A stretch of 64,000 bases of DNA from Candidatus Delongbacteria bacterium (GTDB taxonomy: Bacteria > CAIWAD01). A program made the position numbers and the translations under genes. Below the pieces are notes generated by a model, which saw only the letters and a program-made list of their open reading frames with translations, had not been told where the DNA came from and made no database searches. Below are positions 33,854-41,963 of the stretch, one piece after another (the stretch's first letter is position 1; every line of letters begins with the position of its first letter). The stretch spans positions 19,487-83,486 of the forward strand of contig JBAYTZ010000017.1 in the NCBI GenBank assembly GCA_041675285.1. Reading direction: 5' to 3'.

Positions 33854-34492
33854 ATGCAAGCCCTGACCCGCGACACCCTGGCCACCGCCCTGCGCGAGCT
33901 GCCGCGCCTGGATCCGGCCTTTGAACCCTGGCTGGCCCGGGTGGAGGCCCCCGTGTTGCCGCCACGCCGACCACCCTTCCAGTGTCTGGCGGAGGCCGTG
34001 CTCAGCCAGCAGGTCTCTGGCGCCGCCGCGGAGACCATCTGCCGGCGCACCTTCGCGCTCTGCGCCGATCCGGTCCACCCCGCAGCCGCGGACATCCGCC
34101 GCCTGTGTGACACGGAGGCGGGCCGCCTGACCCTGCGGGGCGCGGGCGTGTCGCCCCAGAAGCTGGGCTATCTGGACGCCCTGGCCCACGCATTCAGCGG
34201 CGGACCGCTGGAGACCCTGCCCTTCGCCAAGCGGGGCGACGAGGAGATCATCGCGGCGCTGACGGCGGTCAAGGGCATCGGCCGCTGGACGGCGGAGATG
34301 TTCCTGATCTTCGGCCTGCGCCGCCCCGACGTCTTTTCTCCGGGTGATCTGGGCCTGCGCAAGGGGGTGGCGCGCCTGCACGCGCTCGACGACCCCTCAC
34401 CCGCCGAGTGCGCCGCCCGCGCCGCGGCTTGGCGGCCCTGGCGCAGCGTGGCCAGCCTGCTGCTCTGGCGCGTGGCGCACTGGAAGGAATGA
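33854..34492 (+). CDS. alkA: DNA-3-methyladenine glycosylase II (AlkA-like, HhH-GPD)
   Basis: The 212-residue product has PFQCLAEAVLSQQVSGAAAETI (split in the family as the Q-rich helix), the helix-hairpin-helix LTAVKGIGRWTAEMFLIF and the catalytic Asp of HhH-GPD glycosylases in FSPGDLGLRKG (Asp165). It excises alkylated bases in base-excision repair. It is shorter than E. coli AlkA (no N-terminal TBP-like domain), as in many bacteria. AGGAG is 5 nt before ATG 33854; the gene follows the exporter by 33 nt and may share its transcript. Confidence 0.88.
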   Translation: MQALTRDTLATALRELPRLDPAFEPWLARVEAPVLPPRRPPFQCLAEAVLSQQVSGAAAETICRRTFALCADPVHPAAADIRRLCDTEAGRLTLRGAGVSPQKLGYLDALAHAFSGGPLETLPFAKRGDEEIIAALTAVKGIGRWTAEMFLIFGLRRPDVFSPGDLGLRKGVARLHALDDPSPAECAARAAAWRPWRSVASLLLWRVAHWKE

Positions 34493-34510
34493 GGCAGGGA
34501 GGAGATTCCC

Positions 34511-35791
34511 GTGGCCCACCACACGCTGAAATCCGGCTACTACAGCCTGGCCGAGCGGCTCAATCGCTTTCCCCAGGGCGCGCCGCCCACGGCTCGGCTC
34601 TTCCAGATCCTGCGCCTGCTGGTCAGCGAGCGCGAGGCCGGGCTGATGGCGCAGCTCCCCATCAAACCCTTCCGCGCGGCCCAGGCCGCCCGCTGCTGGA
34701 GACTCCCGCTGGCCGAGGCCCGCAAGGTGCTGGACGAGCTGGCCGGGCGGGCGATCCTGGTGGACTTCGAGCAGGAAGGCGGCACGCGCTACGCCCTGCC
34801 GCCGCCCATGGCGGGCTTCTTCGAGTTCTCGCTGATGCGCGTGCGCGGGGATCTGGACCAGGCGGCGCTGAGCGAACTCTTCCACCAATACTTGAACGTG
34901 GAGGAGGATTTCGTCCGTGAGTTGTTCACCCGCGGCGAGACCCAGCTGGGGCGCGTGTTCGTCAGCGAACCCGCGCTCTCGGAGGAGAACGCCCTGCACG
35001 TGCTGGACTACGAGCGGGCCAGCGAGGTGATGCGGACGGCCCGCCACCGCGGAGTGGGACTCTGCTACTGCCGGCACAAGATGCAGCACCTGGGCCGCGC
35101 CTGCGCCGCGCCCCTGGACATCTGCATGACCTTCAACTCGGCGGCGGAGTCACTGATCCGCCACGGCCACGCCCGGACGATGGAGGTGGGCGAGGGGCTG
35201 GACCTTCTCCAGCAGGCCCGCGAGCAGGGATTGGTGCAGTTCGGCGAGAACGCCCGGGAGGGCGTGGCCTTTATCTGCAACTGCTGCGGCTGCTGCTGCG
35301 AGGCCCTGATCGCCGCCCGCCGCTTCGCCATCCTCCACCCGGTCCACACCACGAACTTCATCCCCGAGCAGCCCGGCGCGGACTGCACGGGCTGCGGCAA
35401 GTGCGTCCAGGCCTGTCCGGTGGAGTCGCTGGCGCTGGTCTCCGCCAACGATCCGCACCAGCCCAAGCGGCGCCGGGCGAAGCTCGACGAGGAGACCTGC
35501 CTGGGCTGTGGCGTCTGCGTGCGGGCCTGCCCGCAAGGCGCCCTGCGGCTGCGCTCCCGGGAGCGGCGGGTGATCACGCCGCTCAACGGCACCCACCGCG
35601 TGGTGCGGATGGCCATCGAGCGCGGCACGCTCCAGCACCTGATCTTCGACCAGCGCGTGCTCTGGAGCCACCGCGCTCTGGCCGCCGTGCTGGGCGTGAT
35701 CCTCAAGCTCCCGCCCCTCAAACAGGCGCTGGCCAGCGAGCAGCTCAAGTCCCGCTACCTGGAGGCTCTGATCCGTCGCCAGACCTCCTGA
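34511..35791 (+). CDS. Ferredoxin-type 4Fe-4S protein with N-terminal winged-helix-like domain
   Basis: The 426-residue product has an N-terminal part resembling a winged helix (about 25-95) and a Cys-rich middle (GLCYCRHK ... CAAPLDICM, and the cluster CNCCGCCC at 256-263). Two classical 4Fe-4S motifs follow: CTGCGKCVQACP (292-302) and CLGCGVCVRACP (330-340). It is a soluble electron-transfer or sensory protein; the partner is unknown. GTG 34511 is chosen because GGAGGAG lies directly upstream. It is 18 nt after the glycosylase and ends the plus-strand run. Confidence 0.8.
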   Translation: MAHHTLKSGYYSLAERLNRFPQGAPPTARLFQILRLLVSEREAGLMAQLPIKPFRAAQAARCWRLPLAEARKVLDELAGRAILVDFEQEGGTRYALPPPMAGFFEFSLMRVRGDLDQAALSELFHQYLNVEEDFVRELFTRGETQLGRVFVSEPALSEENALHVLDYERASEVMRTARHRGVGLCYCRHKMQHLGRACAAPLDICMTFNSAAESLIRHGHARTMEVGEGLDLLQQAREQGLVQFGENAREGVAFICNCCGCCCEALIAARRFAILHPVHTTNFIPEQPGADCTGCGKCVQACPVESLALVSANDPHQPKRRRAKLDEETCLGCGVCVRACPQGALRLRSRERRVITPLNGTHRVVRMAIERGTLQHLIFDQRVLWSHRALAAVLGVILKLPPLKQALASEQLKSRYLEALIRRQTS

Positions 35792-35821
35792 GGCGCTGTC
35801 CGGGCGGCGGATTGGAGCCTC

Positions 35822-36745
35822 TCAGATGCCGCCGCCCGCCTGGAAGGAATCTTCAAAGGCCGGCTTGAGAAAGACCCGCCCGCCCGCCGGCACGCTGCGC
35901 GTGAGCCAGACGTTGCCCCCCACCACCGCGCCCTGGCCCAGCGTGATCCGTCCCAGGATGGTCGCGCCGGAGTAGATGACCACGTCGTCCTCCACGATGG
36001 GGTGGCGTGGAATGCCCTTGATGGGCCGGCCCCGCTCGTCCAGCGGGAAGGAGCGCGCCCCCAGGGTGACGCCCTGGTAGAGCTTGACGCGCCGCCCGAT
36101 GACGCAGGTCTCGCCGATGACCACGCCCGTGCCGTGGTCGATGAACAGGGCGCTCTCCACCCGGGCGCCCGGATGGATGTCGATGCCCGTGCCGGCGTGG
36201 GCCAGCTCGCTGATCATCCGCGGCAGCAGCGGAACGGCCAGCCCGTGCAGCGCGTGGGCCAGCCGGTGGTGGGTCAGCGCCAGCAGGCCGGGGTAGGAGC
36301 AGATCACCTCGTCGGCCCCCGTGCAGGCGGGATCCCCGTCCACCGCGGCCTGGACGTCCTCGTAGAGCTGGCGCTGGATCTGCGGCAAGAGCCGGATCAC
36401 CCCGGCCACCACCGCGCCGGCCCGCTCGCCGACGTCATTGTCCTCCGGCGGTTCGTGCTGCTGGAAGGCCAGGCAGAGTTCGATCAGGGTCTGCAGCTGG
36501 CCGGCGAATTCCTCCAGGAGGGAGCCCGAGTGGTAGAGCAGGGTCAGCCGGCTGGCCGGCTGGGAACCGTAGTAGCCCGGAAAGAGCAGGGCGCGCAGCG
36601 TTTCCACCAGTTCGTGGACTTCGCCGCGGGAGGGCAGGCGCAGCAGGCGCCCGTGCAGGTGGAACTTCTCCTGCCCCGGCGCGCGGCCGGTCAGGGTCTG
36701 CACGATCTCCTGGAACTGGCCGGCGGACAGGGCGTCATGCGACAT
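35822..36745 (-). CDS. cysE: Serine O-acetyltransferase
   Basis: The 307-residue product has an N-terminal helical region and a C-terminal left-handed beta-helix of hexapeptide repeats: ELAHAGTGIDIHPGARV, SALFIDHGTGVVIGET and VIGRRVKLYQGVTLGA. The catalytic His lies in the IDHGTG segment. It acetylates serine with acetyl-CoA, the first step of cysteine synthesis. The start (ATG 36745, GGAGG at 6 nt) overlaps the end of cysK by 11 nt, so the pair is translationally coupled and controlled by the cysteine leader upstream of cysK. Confidence 0.92.
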   Translation of the reverse strand: MSHDALSAGQFQEIVQTLTGRAPGQEKFHLHGRLLRLPSRGEVHELVETLRALLFPGYYGSQPASRLTLLYHSGSLLEEFAGQLQTLIELCLAFQQHEPPEDNDVGERAGAVVAGVIRLLPQIQRQLYEDVQAAVDGDPACTGADEVICSYPGLLALTHHRLAHALHGLAVPLLPRMISELAHAGTGIDIHPGARVESALFIDHGTGVVIGETCVIGRRVKLYQGVTLGARSFPLDERGRPIKGIPRHPIVEDDVVIYSGATILGRITLGQGAVVGGNVWLTRSVPAGGRVFLKPAFEDSFQAGGGI

Positions 36746-37688
36746 GGTCACCCTCCACCGACAGGTCGTCGAAGAGCCAGGTGCTGAGGTAGCGCTCGCC
36801 CGAATCGGGGATGATGGCCACGATCTGCTTGCCCGCATTCTCCTCCCGGCCCGCCACCTGCAGGGCCGCCCAGAGCGCGGCGCCCGAGGAGATGCCCATC
36901 AGCAGGCCTTCCTGCAGGGCGGCCTCGCGGGCCATGCGCCCGGCTTCCGCGTGGTCCACCTGGATCAGCTCGTCGATGAGCTCCGTGCGCAGGATGGAGG
37001 GCACAAAGCCCGCGCCGATGCCCTGGATCTTGTGCGGACCCGGCGCGCCGCCTGAGAGCACGGGGGAATCCACGGGCTCGACGCCCACCGCCCGGAAGGC
37101 CGGCTTGCGCTCCTTGCAGTACTGGGCCACGCCGGTCAGCGTGCCGCCGGTGCCCACGCCGGCGACGAGGATGTCCACCCGGCCCGCCGTGTCCCGCCAC
37201 AGTTCCGGACCGGTGGTCTGGTAGTGGATGGCCGGATTGGCGGGATTGGCGAACTGCTGCAGCAGCAGGAAGTGCGGATGCGACTCCGCCAGTTCCTGCG
37301 CCTTGGCGATGGCGCCCTTCATGCCCTCCTTGCCCGGGGTCAGCACCAGGGTGGCGCCGAAGATCTTCAGCAGCTTGCGGCGTTCCAGGCTCATGGTGTC
37401 CGGCATCACCAGGATCAGTTTGTAACCGCGGGCGGCCGCGATGAAGGCCATGGCGATGCCCGTGTTGCCGCTGGTGGGCTCGATGAGCACGGTGTCGGCG
37501 TGGATCAGCCCGCGCTCCTCGGCGTCGCGGATCAGGCCCAGGCCCAGCCGGTCCTTGACGCTGGCCAACGGGTTCTGCGATTCCAGCTTGACCAGCACGT
37601 CCGCGCGCAGACCGGCGGTCAGGCGCTTCAGGCGCAGCAGCGGCGTGTTGCCGATGAGCTCCGTGATCGACTCGGCGATGCGTTCCAT
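36735..37688 (-). CDS. cysK: Cysteine synthase (O-acetylserine sulfhydrylase A)
   Basis: The 317-residue product has the PLP lysine in NPLASVKDR, the substrate loop PTSGNTGI, the phosphate-binding GVGTGGTLTG and the late SSGAA. It makes cysteine from O-acetylserine and sulfide, using the product of the overlapping cysE gene. GAGGA precedes the ATG at 37688. It is the first structural gene behind a leader containing a Cys-rich peptide and an intrinsic terminator. Confidence 0.94.
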   Translation of the reverse strand: MERIAESITELIGNTPLLRLKRLTAGLRADVLVKLESQNPLASVKDRLGLGLIRDAEERGLIHADTVLIEPTSGNTGIAMAFIAAARGYKLILVMPDTMSLERRKLLKIFGATLVLTPGKEGMKGAIAKAQELAESHPHFLLLQQFANPANPAIHYQTTGPELWRDTAGRVDILVAGVGTGGTLTGVAQYCKERKPAFRAVGVEPVDSPVLSGGAPGPHKIQGIGAGFVPSILRTELIDELIQVDHAEAGRMAREAALQEGLLMGISSGAALWAALQVAGREENAGKQIVAIIPDSGERYLSTWLFDDLSVEGDHVA

Positions 37689-37708
37689 TCCTCGGTCCTT
37701 TCAGTTGG

Positions 37709-37725
37709 GCGCCCCGGTGGGGCGC
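37709..37725 (-). other. Second leader hairpin just before the cysK ribosome-binding site
   Basis: A perfect 7-bp stem (GCGCCCC, loop ACC, GGGGCGC on the minus strand) lies between the attenuator U-run and the cysK ribosome-binding site. It may tune translation start. Confidence 0.5.
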
Positions 37726-37732
37726 AAAAAGC

Positions 37733-37755
37733 AAAAAACCCGCCGGTGGGCGGGT
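37733..37755 (-). terminator. Intrinsic terminator in the cysK leader (attenuator)
   Basis: The minus strand has a perfect 7-bp stem (ACCCGCC, loop CACC, GGCGGGT) followed by six Ts. It lies between the leader peptide and cysK, so transcription must pass it to reach cysK. The 5' arm ACCCGC is also complementary to GCGGGT at the end of the leader-peptide frame. Confidence 0.82.
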
Positions 37756-37781
37756 GGGATCAACCTGACAAGCCGGACGCC

Positions 37782-37865
37782 TCAACCCGCTGCGCGACTC
37801 CCACAGAACGGACAACAACAGGGCGTGCTGCTGGTCATTCGGTTGATGGTGGGTTGCCGATACAT
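37782..37865 (-). CDS. Cysteine-rich leader peptide (putative cys attenuator)
   Basis: A 27-codon frame starts at ATG 37865 and ends at TGA 37782-37784. It contains three consecutive Cys codons (16-18, all TGT) and a fourth at 21, in the context TPCCCPFCGS. A ribosome stalling here on scarce charged Cys-tRNA could free GCGGGT (codons 26-27) to pair with the terminator's 5' arm; a ribosome reaching the stop codon would cover it. This is the classic logic of amino-acid attenuation, here for cysteine. The ribosome-binding site is weak (GGA at 9 nt). An internal ATG (codon 10) is possible. Confidence 0.7.
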   Translation of the reverse strand: MYRQPTINRMTSSTPCCCPFCGSRAAG

Positions 37866-37942
37866 GACTGCTGTTCCAGTTGATGAATTGGGCGCACGGG
37901 AGACATGGGCCCGGCACGTGGCCGGCCCTTGAGACTCAGGCC

Positions 37943-37971
37943 AACCTAGGTTCTTATCTCGGACTGGTCAA
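37943..37971 (-). promoter_or_regulatory. Sigma-70-type promoter for the cysK-cysE leader
   Basis: The minus strand has TTGACC, a 17-nt spacer and TAGGTT. Transcription would start near 37935, about 70 nt before the leader-peptide ATG. Confidence 0.55.
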
Positions 37972-38033
37972 GTTCGAATTCGCCGGCGCGGCAGAATCCT
38001 TGGGATGGGGCGCCGCACGGGCCGAACATGAAA

Positions 38034-38060
38034 CGGCCGGGATTCGGGGAACCCCGGCCG
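38034..38060 (-). terminator. Terminator of the 38085-38534 gene
   Basis: An 8-bp stem (CGGCCGGG with CCCGGCCG) is followed on the minus strand by TTTCATGTT, 25 nt past the stop. Confidence 0.6.
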
Positions 38061-38084
38061 CGGCGGTCTGCTGGGACGAAGGCG

Positions 38085-38534
38085 CTATTTGCCGCCCTTG
38101 ATGGCGTCATAGTTGGCCACGAACCAGGCAAAATCCTTGCCCTTGCCGTAGAGACGCTCCACGGTCTGATTCAGGCTCACCTCGTCGGCGCTCATGCGAC
38201 GCACCAGGGCCATGCGGGCCTTGTTCTCCGTGTTCCAGGGCTTGCGACCCTCGCCACGGGGAGCCGTCTGCTTCAGGGTGGCGCGGGGCTTGCGCCAGCT
38301 GCGCTCCTTGCCGTCCTTGGTCTTCTCTTTGAGCTTCGCCGTGGACTTCCAATCCTGGTCCATGAAGGCGGCCAAACGCCAGAACAGGATGGCGTCCTTC
38401 TTGTTGTAGGTAATGGTGTCAGAAGTCTTCTGGTAGACAACTCCTCCAATTTCTTCCAGGCGGAAGGAAGAGATGTTATCCAGAATGACTTGACAGGCGG
38501 CGAACAGCTGCTCTTTGGCGTCCTTGGTGTTCAT
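38085..38534 (-). CDS. Small hypothetical protein, no recognised family
   Basis: The 149-residue product is soluble, basic and charged, with KLKEKTKDGKERSWRK and TLKQTAPRGEGRKPWNTENK in the middle, an aromatic stretch (AILFWRLAAFMDQDW) and a C-terminal half beginning MALVRRMSADEVSLNQ. No signal peptide or membrane helix is present. The ATG at 38534 has AGGAGAG at 5 nt and a terminator follows, so it is a real monocistronic gene. The gene and its upstream region are slightly lower in G+C than most of the window, which could reflect transfer. Function unknown. Confidence 0.65.
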   Translation of the reverse strand: MNTKDAKEQLFAACQVILDNISSFRLEEIGGVVYQKTSDTITYNKKDAILFWRLAAFMDQDWKSTAKLKEKTKDGKERSWRKPRATLKQTAPRGEGRKPWNTENKARMALVRRMSADEVSLNQTVERLYGKGKDFAWFVANYDAIKGGK

Positions 38535-38960
38535 GCTACTCTCCTGGTGATGTTCTGATTGATGGACTATTTCAGCGTTTCCTTGGGCCTTAAGATGGCA
38601 ATGGAGCCGGGGTAGAACAAGTGGGTTAGCGAGATTTCTCGGGCTAAGACGGGCAGATCTATGGCAAAGCCCGCTTCCCTCAACAAACAAAACGCGGATC
38701 CAGCCTCCCGGCAGGAGTAATCACAAAAAGTCGCCCTATTGTTCCCTATTCATTCTGAATGGGATAAGCCGCTTCCCCGTGCCCAACTTCCACTTCGCGG
38801 CGGGCCGCACACGGGGGACTGCCAAACCACTTGTGGCCATTTCGTGCAGGCTCGCCGACCACTGTTTAGTCCGCTTGACAGACTGCCGCGGATTGTTCAT
38901 GCTGGGGCAGCAGCGGTTGTGAATTCCGCGCCTTCCCGTTACCGGACCCAAGGAGCCGCC
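38535..38960. other. Intergenic region between divergent genes, 426 bases
   Basis: This separates the hypothetical gene (minus) from the nuclease gene (plus). It is relatively A/T-rich around 38540-38760 and must hold both promoters, but no clear -35/-10 or -24/-12 pair is identified. No coding frame is convincing. Confidence 0.5.
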
Positions 38961-39704
38961 ATGTTGCGCATCGCCTGGATCGTCCTGCTGGTGCTGGCCT
39001 GCCGCGTGCAGCCCGCGGATCACCTGCGCCAGGGCCTGCCCTCCCGGGAGGACGTCCTGCTGGAGTACAAGGGCTTCGCGCTGGGCTACCGCGAGCGCGA
39101 CGAGCAGGCCGCCTGGGTCAGCTACTGCCTGACGAAGGCCGAGCTGCGGGCCGCCAAGACCAAGCGCAGCGAGGACTTCCGCCGCGACCTCGCCGTGCCC
39201 ACGGGCTCGGCCACACTGGAGGATTACAAGGGCAGCGGCTACGACCGCGGGCACCTGGCTCCGGCGGCGGACATGGCCTTTCACGCCCAGGCCATGTCCG
39301 AGTCCTTCCTGCTGTCCAACATGAGTCCCCAGCACAAGTCCTTCAACCGGGGCGTCTGGAGCAAGCTGGAGGAGCAGGTGCGGGAATTCGCCCGGCAGCG
39401 CGGCAGAGTCTGGGTGGTGACCGGCCCGGTGTTGGACCAGCCCTTGGAGCACGTGGGACCCAGCCAGGTCAGCGTGCCCCGGGCCTACTACAAAGTGCTC
39501 TACGCGCCCAAACCCCGGCCGGCCATGCTGGGCTTCCTGCTCCCCAACGCGGCCTCCAGCGTGCCACTGCAGCACTTCGTGGTGAGCGTGGATTCCGTGG
39601 AAGCGCTCACCGGGCTGGACTTCTTCGCCAAATTGCCCGACGCCCAGGAGCGCCGGCTGGAAGCGTCCCGCCGTCCGTTGGACTGGCAGTTGCCCGCGGA
39701 GTGA
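38961..39704 (+). CDS. Secreted DNA/RNA non-specific endonuclease (NUC1 family)
   Basis: The 247-residue product has a short N-terminal hydrophobic signal (MLRIAWIVLLVLACRV), then the family signature YDRGHLAPAADM with the catalytic His at 98. SESFLLSNMSPQHKSFNRGVWSKLEE provides the Asn that binds magnesium. It hydrolyses DNA and RNA outside the cytoplasm. The Cys in the signal might be a lipobox variant, but LVLAC lacks a clear small residue pattern downstream. AAGGAG lies 5 nt before the ATG. Confidence 0.88.
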   Translation: MLRIAWIVLLVLACRVQPADHLRQGLPSREDVLLEYKGFALGYRERDEQAAWVSYCLTKAELRAAKTKRSEDFRRDLAVPTGSATLEDYKGSGYDRGHLAPAADMAFHAQAMSESFLLSNMSPQHKSFNRGVWSKLEEQVREFARQRGRVWVVTGPVLDQPLEHVGPSQVSVPRAYYKVLYAPKPRPAMLGFLLPNAASSVPLQHFVVSVDSVEALTGLDFFAKLPDAQERRLEASRRPLDWQLPAE

Positions 39705-39932
39705 CCGCCCAGGTTCGGTCCAAGCCTCCGGGCGGACTGCCGCAGGGGCGAAAAGGCGTTGCAGACCCGGACAAAATTCCGTTCGCCAAACTTGTTAAGA
39801 ATCCTAACAAATCTCACTGACCGGAACACTCCTCAAACATTTTTTACTGAACCTGGTTCTTTTTGACGCCAGCGGGTCAAGTCGTGGGGCTTTGGATGCG
39901 ATATGTGCTTCCAGCAACTAGGAGACCCCCCC

Positions 39933-41624
39933 ATGTCCCGCATGATTGACAAGCCGATCCATCTGCAGCTGCGGATGCTGACCTTCATTGCAGCCGTGGC
40001 CTTGGTGGTCGTGGTCCTGACCGGCGCGCTGCGCGCCCGGTCGGATGCGCACAAGGCCTACGTCCGCGAGACCGAACACATCGTCGAGGCCGGCACGGGC
40101 ATCGTGAAGAACTTCATCGACCATGCCGCCGCCGGCGAGATGACCCTCGAGGAAGCCCAGAAGGCCGCGCTGGAAGCACTGGATGGCGTGCGCTACGGAG
40201 AGGGCGACTACCTCTACGTGACGGACAAAGACAACATCTGCCTGATGCATCCGGTGAAGGCCGCGCTGATCGGCACCAAGATGAACGACCTGAAGGACCA
40301 CGCCGGCATCTTCCACGTGCGGCAGATGCACGCCGAAGCCATGGCCAAGGGTTCCTGTTCGCTGGTCTACCAATGGCCGCGGCCGGGCAGCGAGGTCCCC
40401 GCACCCAAGCTGGGAGTGGGCACGCGAGTCCCGGGCTGGGACTGGGTGGTCTTTGGCGGCTTGTACGTGGACGAGGTGAACAAGGCCTTCTGGCGCTACC
40501 TGATCTTCGCCGGCATCCTGCTGGCGATCATCCTGACCGTGCTGCTGTTCACGGCCCAGTGGATCTCCCGCAGCATCACCGCGCCCTTGACGGACACGAC
40601 GGACGCCATGACCCGGGTGGCGGAAGGCAAGCTGGACACGGAGATCCAGCACACCCAGCGCCCGAATGAAGTGGGGCACCTGGCCCGCGCCCTGGAAGTG
40701 TTCCGGGCCAACGCCCGGGAGAACGAGAAGCTCAAGGCCGCCCAGGAAGAGCTGCGCAAGCAGGCTGAGTTGGAGCGGCGCAAGGCCATGCTCGAACTGG
40801 CCAACAACTTTGAGGCCCGGGTGAAGGACGTGGTCGCGGCGGTGGCCGGCGCCGCCGAGCAACTGCTGCAGTCCTCGGCCAGCATGAGCGCCACGGCCGA
40901 GGAGACCAGCATGCAGGCCAACACCGTGGCCGCCGCCGCGGAACAGGCCGCCACCAACATGCAGACCGTGGCCGCCGCCACCGAGGAGCTCAACGCCACC
41001 TCCGCCGAGATCGGCATGCAGGTGGGCCAGGCCACGCAAGTGTCCGAATCCGCCGTGCGCGAGGCCCAGGAGGCCGCCGGACAGGTGGAGAAGCTCACCA
41101 CCGTGGCCCAGCAGATCGGCGACGTGGTGGAACTGATCAACAGCATCGCGGCCCAGACCAACCTGCTGGCGCTGAACGCCACCATCGAAGCGGCGCGCGC
41201 CGGCGAGCACGGCAAGGGTTTCGCCGTGGTGGCCTCGGAGGTCAAGACCCTGGCCAACCAGACGGCCAACGCCACGGAGAACATCGGACACCAGATCACG
41301 GGCGTGCAGGAGGCGGCCCGCACGGCGGCCCAGACCATCCTGCGGATCCGCGAGACCATCGCGCGAATCAGCGAGAACAGCACCACCATCGCCGCCGCCG
41401 TGGAAGAGCAGAACGCCACCACGCGCGAGATCTCGGGCAACGTGCAACAGGCCGCCTCGGGCGCACGGGAAGTCACGGTGAACATCGCCGGCGTGAGCAG
41501 CGCGGCCCTGACCACCGGGCAGGTCTCCTCCGAGGTCAACTCCGCGGCCGGCGAGCTCTCGCGCCAGGCCCAGCTCATGCGGCAGGAACTGGAGCGCTTC
41601 CTGGCCGAGATCCGCTCCGCTTAG
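39933..41624 (+). CDS. Methyl-accepting chemotaxis protein with single Cache domain
   Basis: The 563-residue product has a first membrane helix (14-33) and a periplasmic sCache-type sensor (about 40-180; GDYLYVTDKDNICLMHP, GWDWVVFGGLYVDEV). A second helix (186-211), HAMP (about 212-265) and the cytoplasmic coiled coil follow, with the highly conserved tip IAAQTNLLALNATIEAARAG. It would signal to CheA/CheW; none of these or flagellar genes are in the window. sCache domains often sense small organic acids. ATG 39933 with AGGAG at 8 nt. A weak sigma-54-like match lies upstream. Confidence 0.92.
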   Translation: MSRMIDKPIHLQLRMLTFIAAVALVVVVLTGALRARSDAHKAYVRETEHIVEAGTGIVKNFIDHAAAGEMTLEEAQKAALEALDGVRYGEGDYLYVTDKDNICLMHPVKAALIGTKMNDLKDHAGIFHVRQMHAEAMAKGSCSLVYQWPRPGSEVPAPKLGVGTRVPGWDWVVFGGLYVDEVNKAFWRYLIFAGILLAIILTVLLFTAQWISRSITAPLTDTTDAMTRVAEGKLDTEIQHTQRPNEVGHLARALEVFRANARENEKLKAAQEELRKQAELERRKAMLELANNFEARVKDVVAAVAGAAEQLLQSSASMSATAEETSMQANTVAAAAEQAATNMQTVAAATEELNATSAEIGMQVGQATQVSESAVREAQEAAGQVEKLTTVAQQIGDVVELINSIAAQTNLLALNATIEAARAGEHGKGFAVVASEVKTLANQTANATENIGHQITGVQEAARTAAQTILRIRETIARISENSTTIAAAVEEQNATTREISGNVQQAASGAREVTVNIAGVSSAALTTGQVSSEVNSAAGELSRQAQLMRQELERFLAEIRSA

Positions 41625-41642
41625 GCGGCTGTTTCAAGTTTG

Positions 41643-41754
41643 GACACGAAGCTGCGCGAAGAGCACGAAGACAATTGAAGGGAGGGGTTCTGTCCCCTCC
41701 CTTCTTTCATTCCAGCCCTCCCCGCTCTTCGTGCTCCTTCGTGGGCTTCGTGTC
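41643..41754. repeat. ACGAAG-type intergenic inverted repeat
   Basis: A left arm with GACACGAAGC...GCACGAAG (41643-41672) is mirrored by CTTCGTGC...GCTTCGTGTC (41725-41754). Each arm has three CGAAG units about 10 nt apart. Similar CACGAAG repeats occur between genes in many environmental genomes. Confidence 0.55.
41677..41704 (+). terminator. Terminator of the chemoreceptor gene
   Basis: A perfect 11-bp stem (GAAGGGAGGGG with CCCCTCCCTTC) with a 6-nt loop is followed by TTTCATT. Confidence 0.7.
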
Positions 41755-41865
41755 TGCTTGGGTGTCTGCCGTTTGCCCGCCCGATCCTGGACATCCGTTG
41801 TGCCCGTTCCGGCCCTGCCGGACTGTCCGCCGCTTAACAATGGTGTCGGACAAGCCCATCCCAAC

Positions 41866-41880
41866 TGGCCCAAGCCTTGC
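41866..41880 (+). promoter_or_regulatory. Sigma-54-type promoter candidate (TGGCCC-N5-TTGC)
   Basis: TGGCCCAAGCCTTGC followed by A has exact GG-N10-GC spacing and a perfect -12 element; the -24 box is TGGCCC rather than TGGCAC. It ends 83 nt before the ATG at 41964. Confidence 0.45.
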
Positions 41881-41963
41881 ACTTCCAGTCCCGGTGTCAA
41901 CCCAATCAAGCCATCAGCAGCGTTCAGGATCCTGCGGGATTCCAGATCCAGGAAGGGGAACTC

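Larger units (their letters stand above)
41625..41963. other. Intergenic region with repeats, terminator and promoter, 339 bases
   Basis: It holds the ACGAAG inverted repeat (41643-41754) with the chemoreceptor terminator inside it, and a sigma-54-like promoter (41866-41880) for the next gene. No gene is seen. Confidence 0.65.

Noticed and set aside
37960..38000. GTTCGAATT near 37972, reminiscent of a tRNA T-loop
   Set aside because: No acceptor, D- or anticodon arm can be built around it.
39885..39899. TGGGGCTTTGGATGC, a sigma-54-like match 34 nt before the chemoreceptor start
   Set aside because: Spacing is right, but the -24 box matches only 4 of 6 positions and the -12 box is ATGC; too weak to call on its own.
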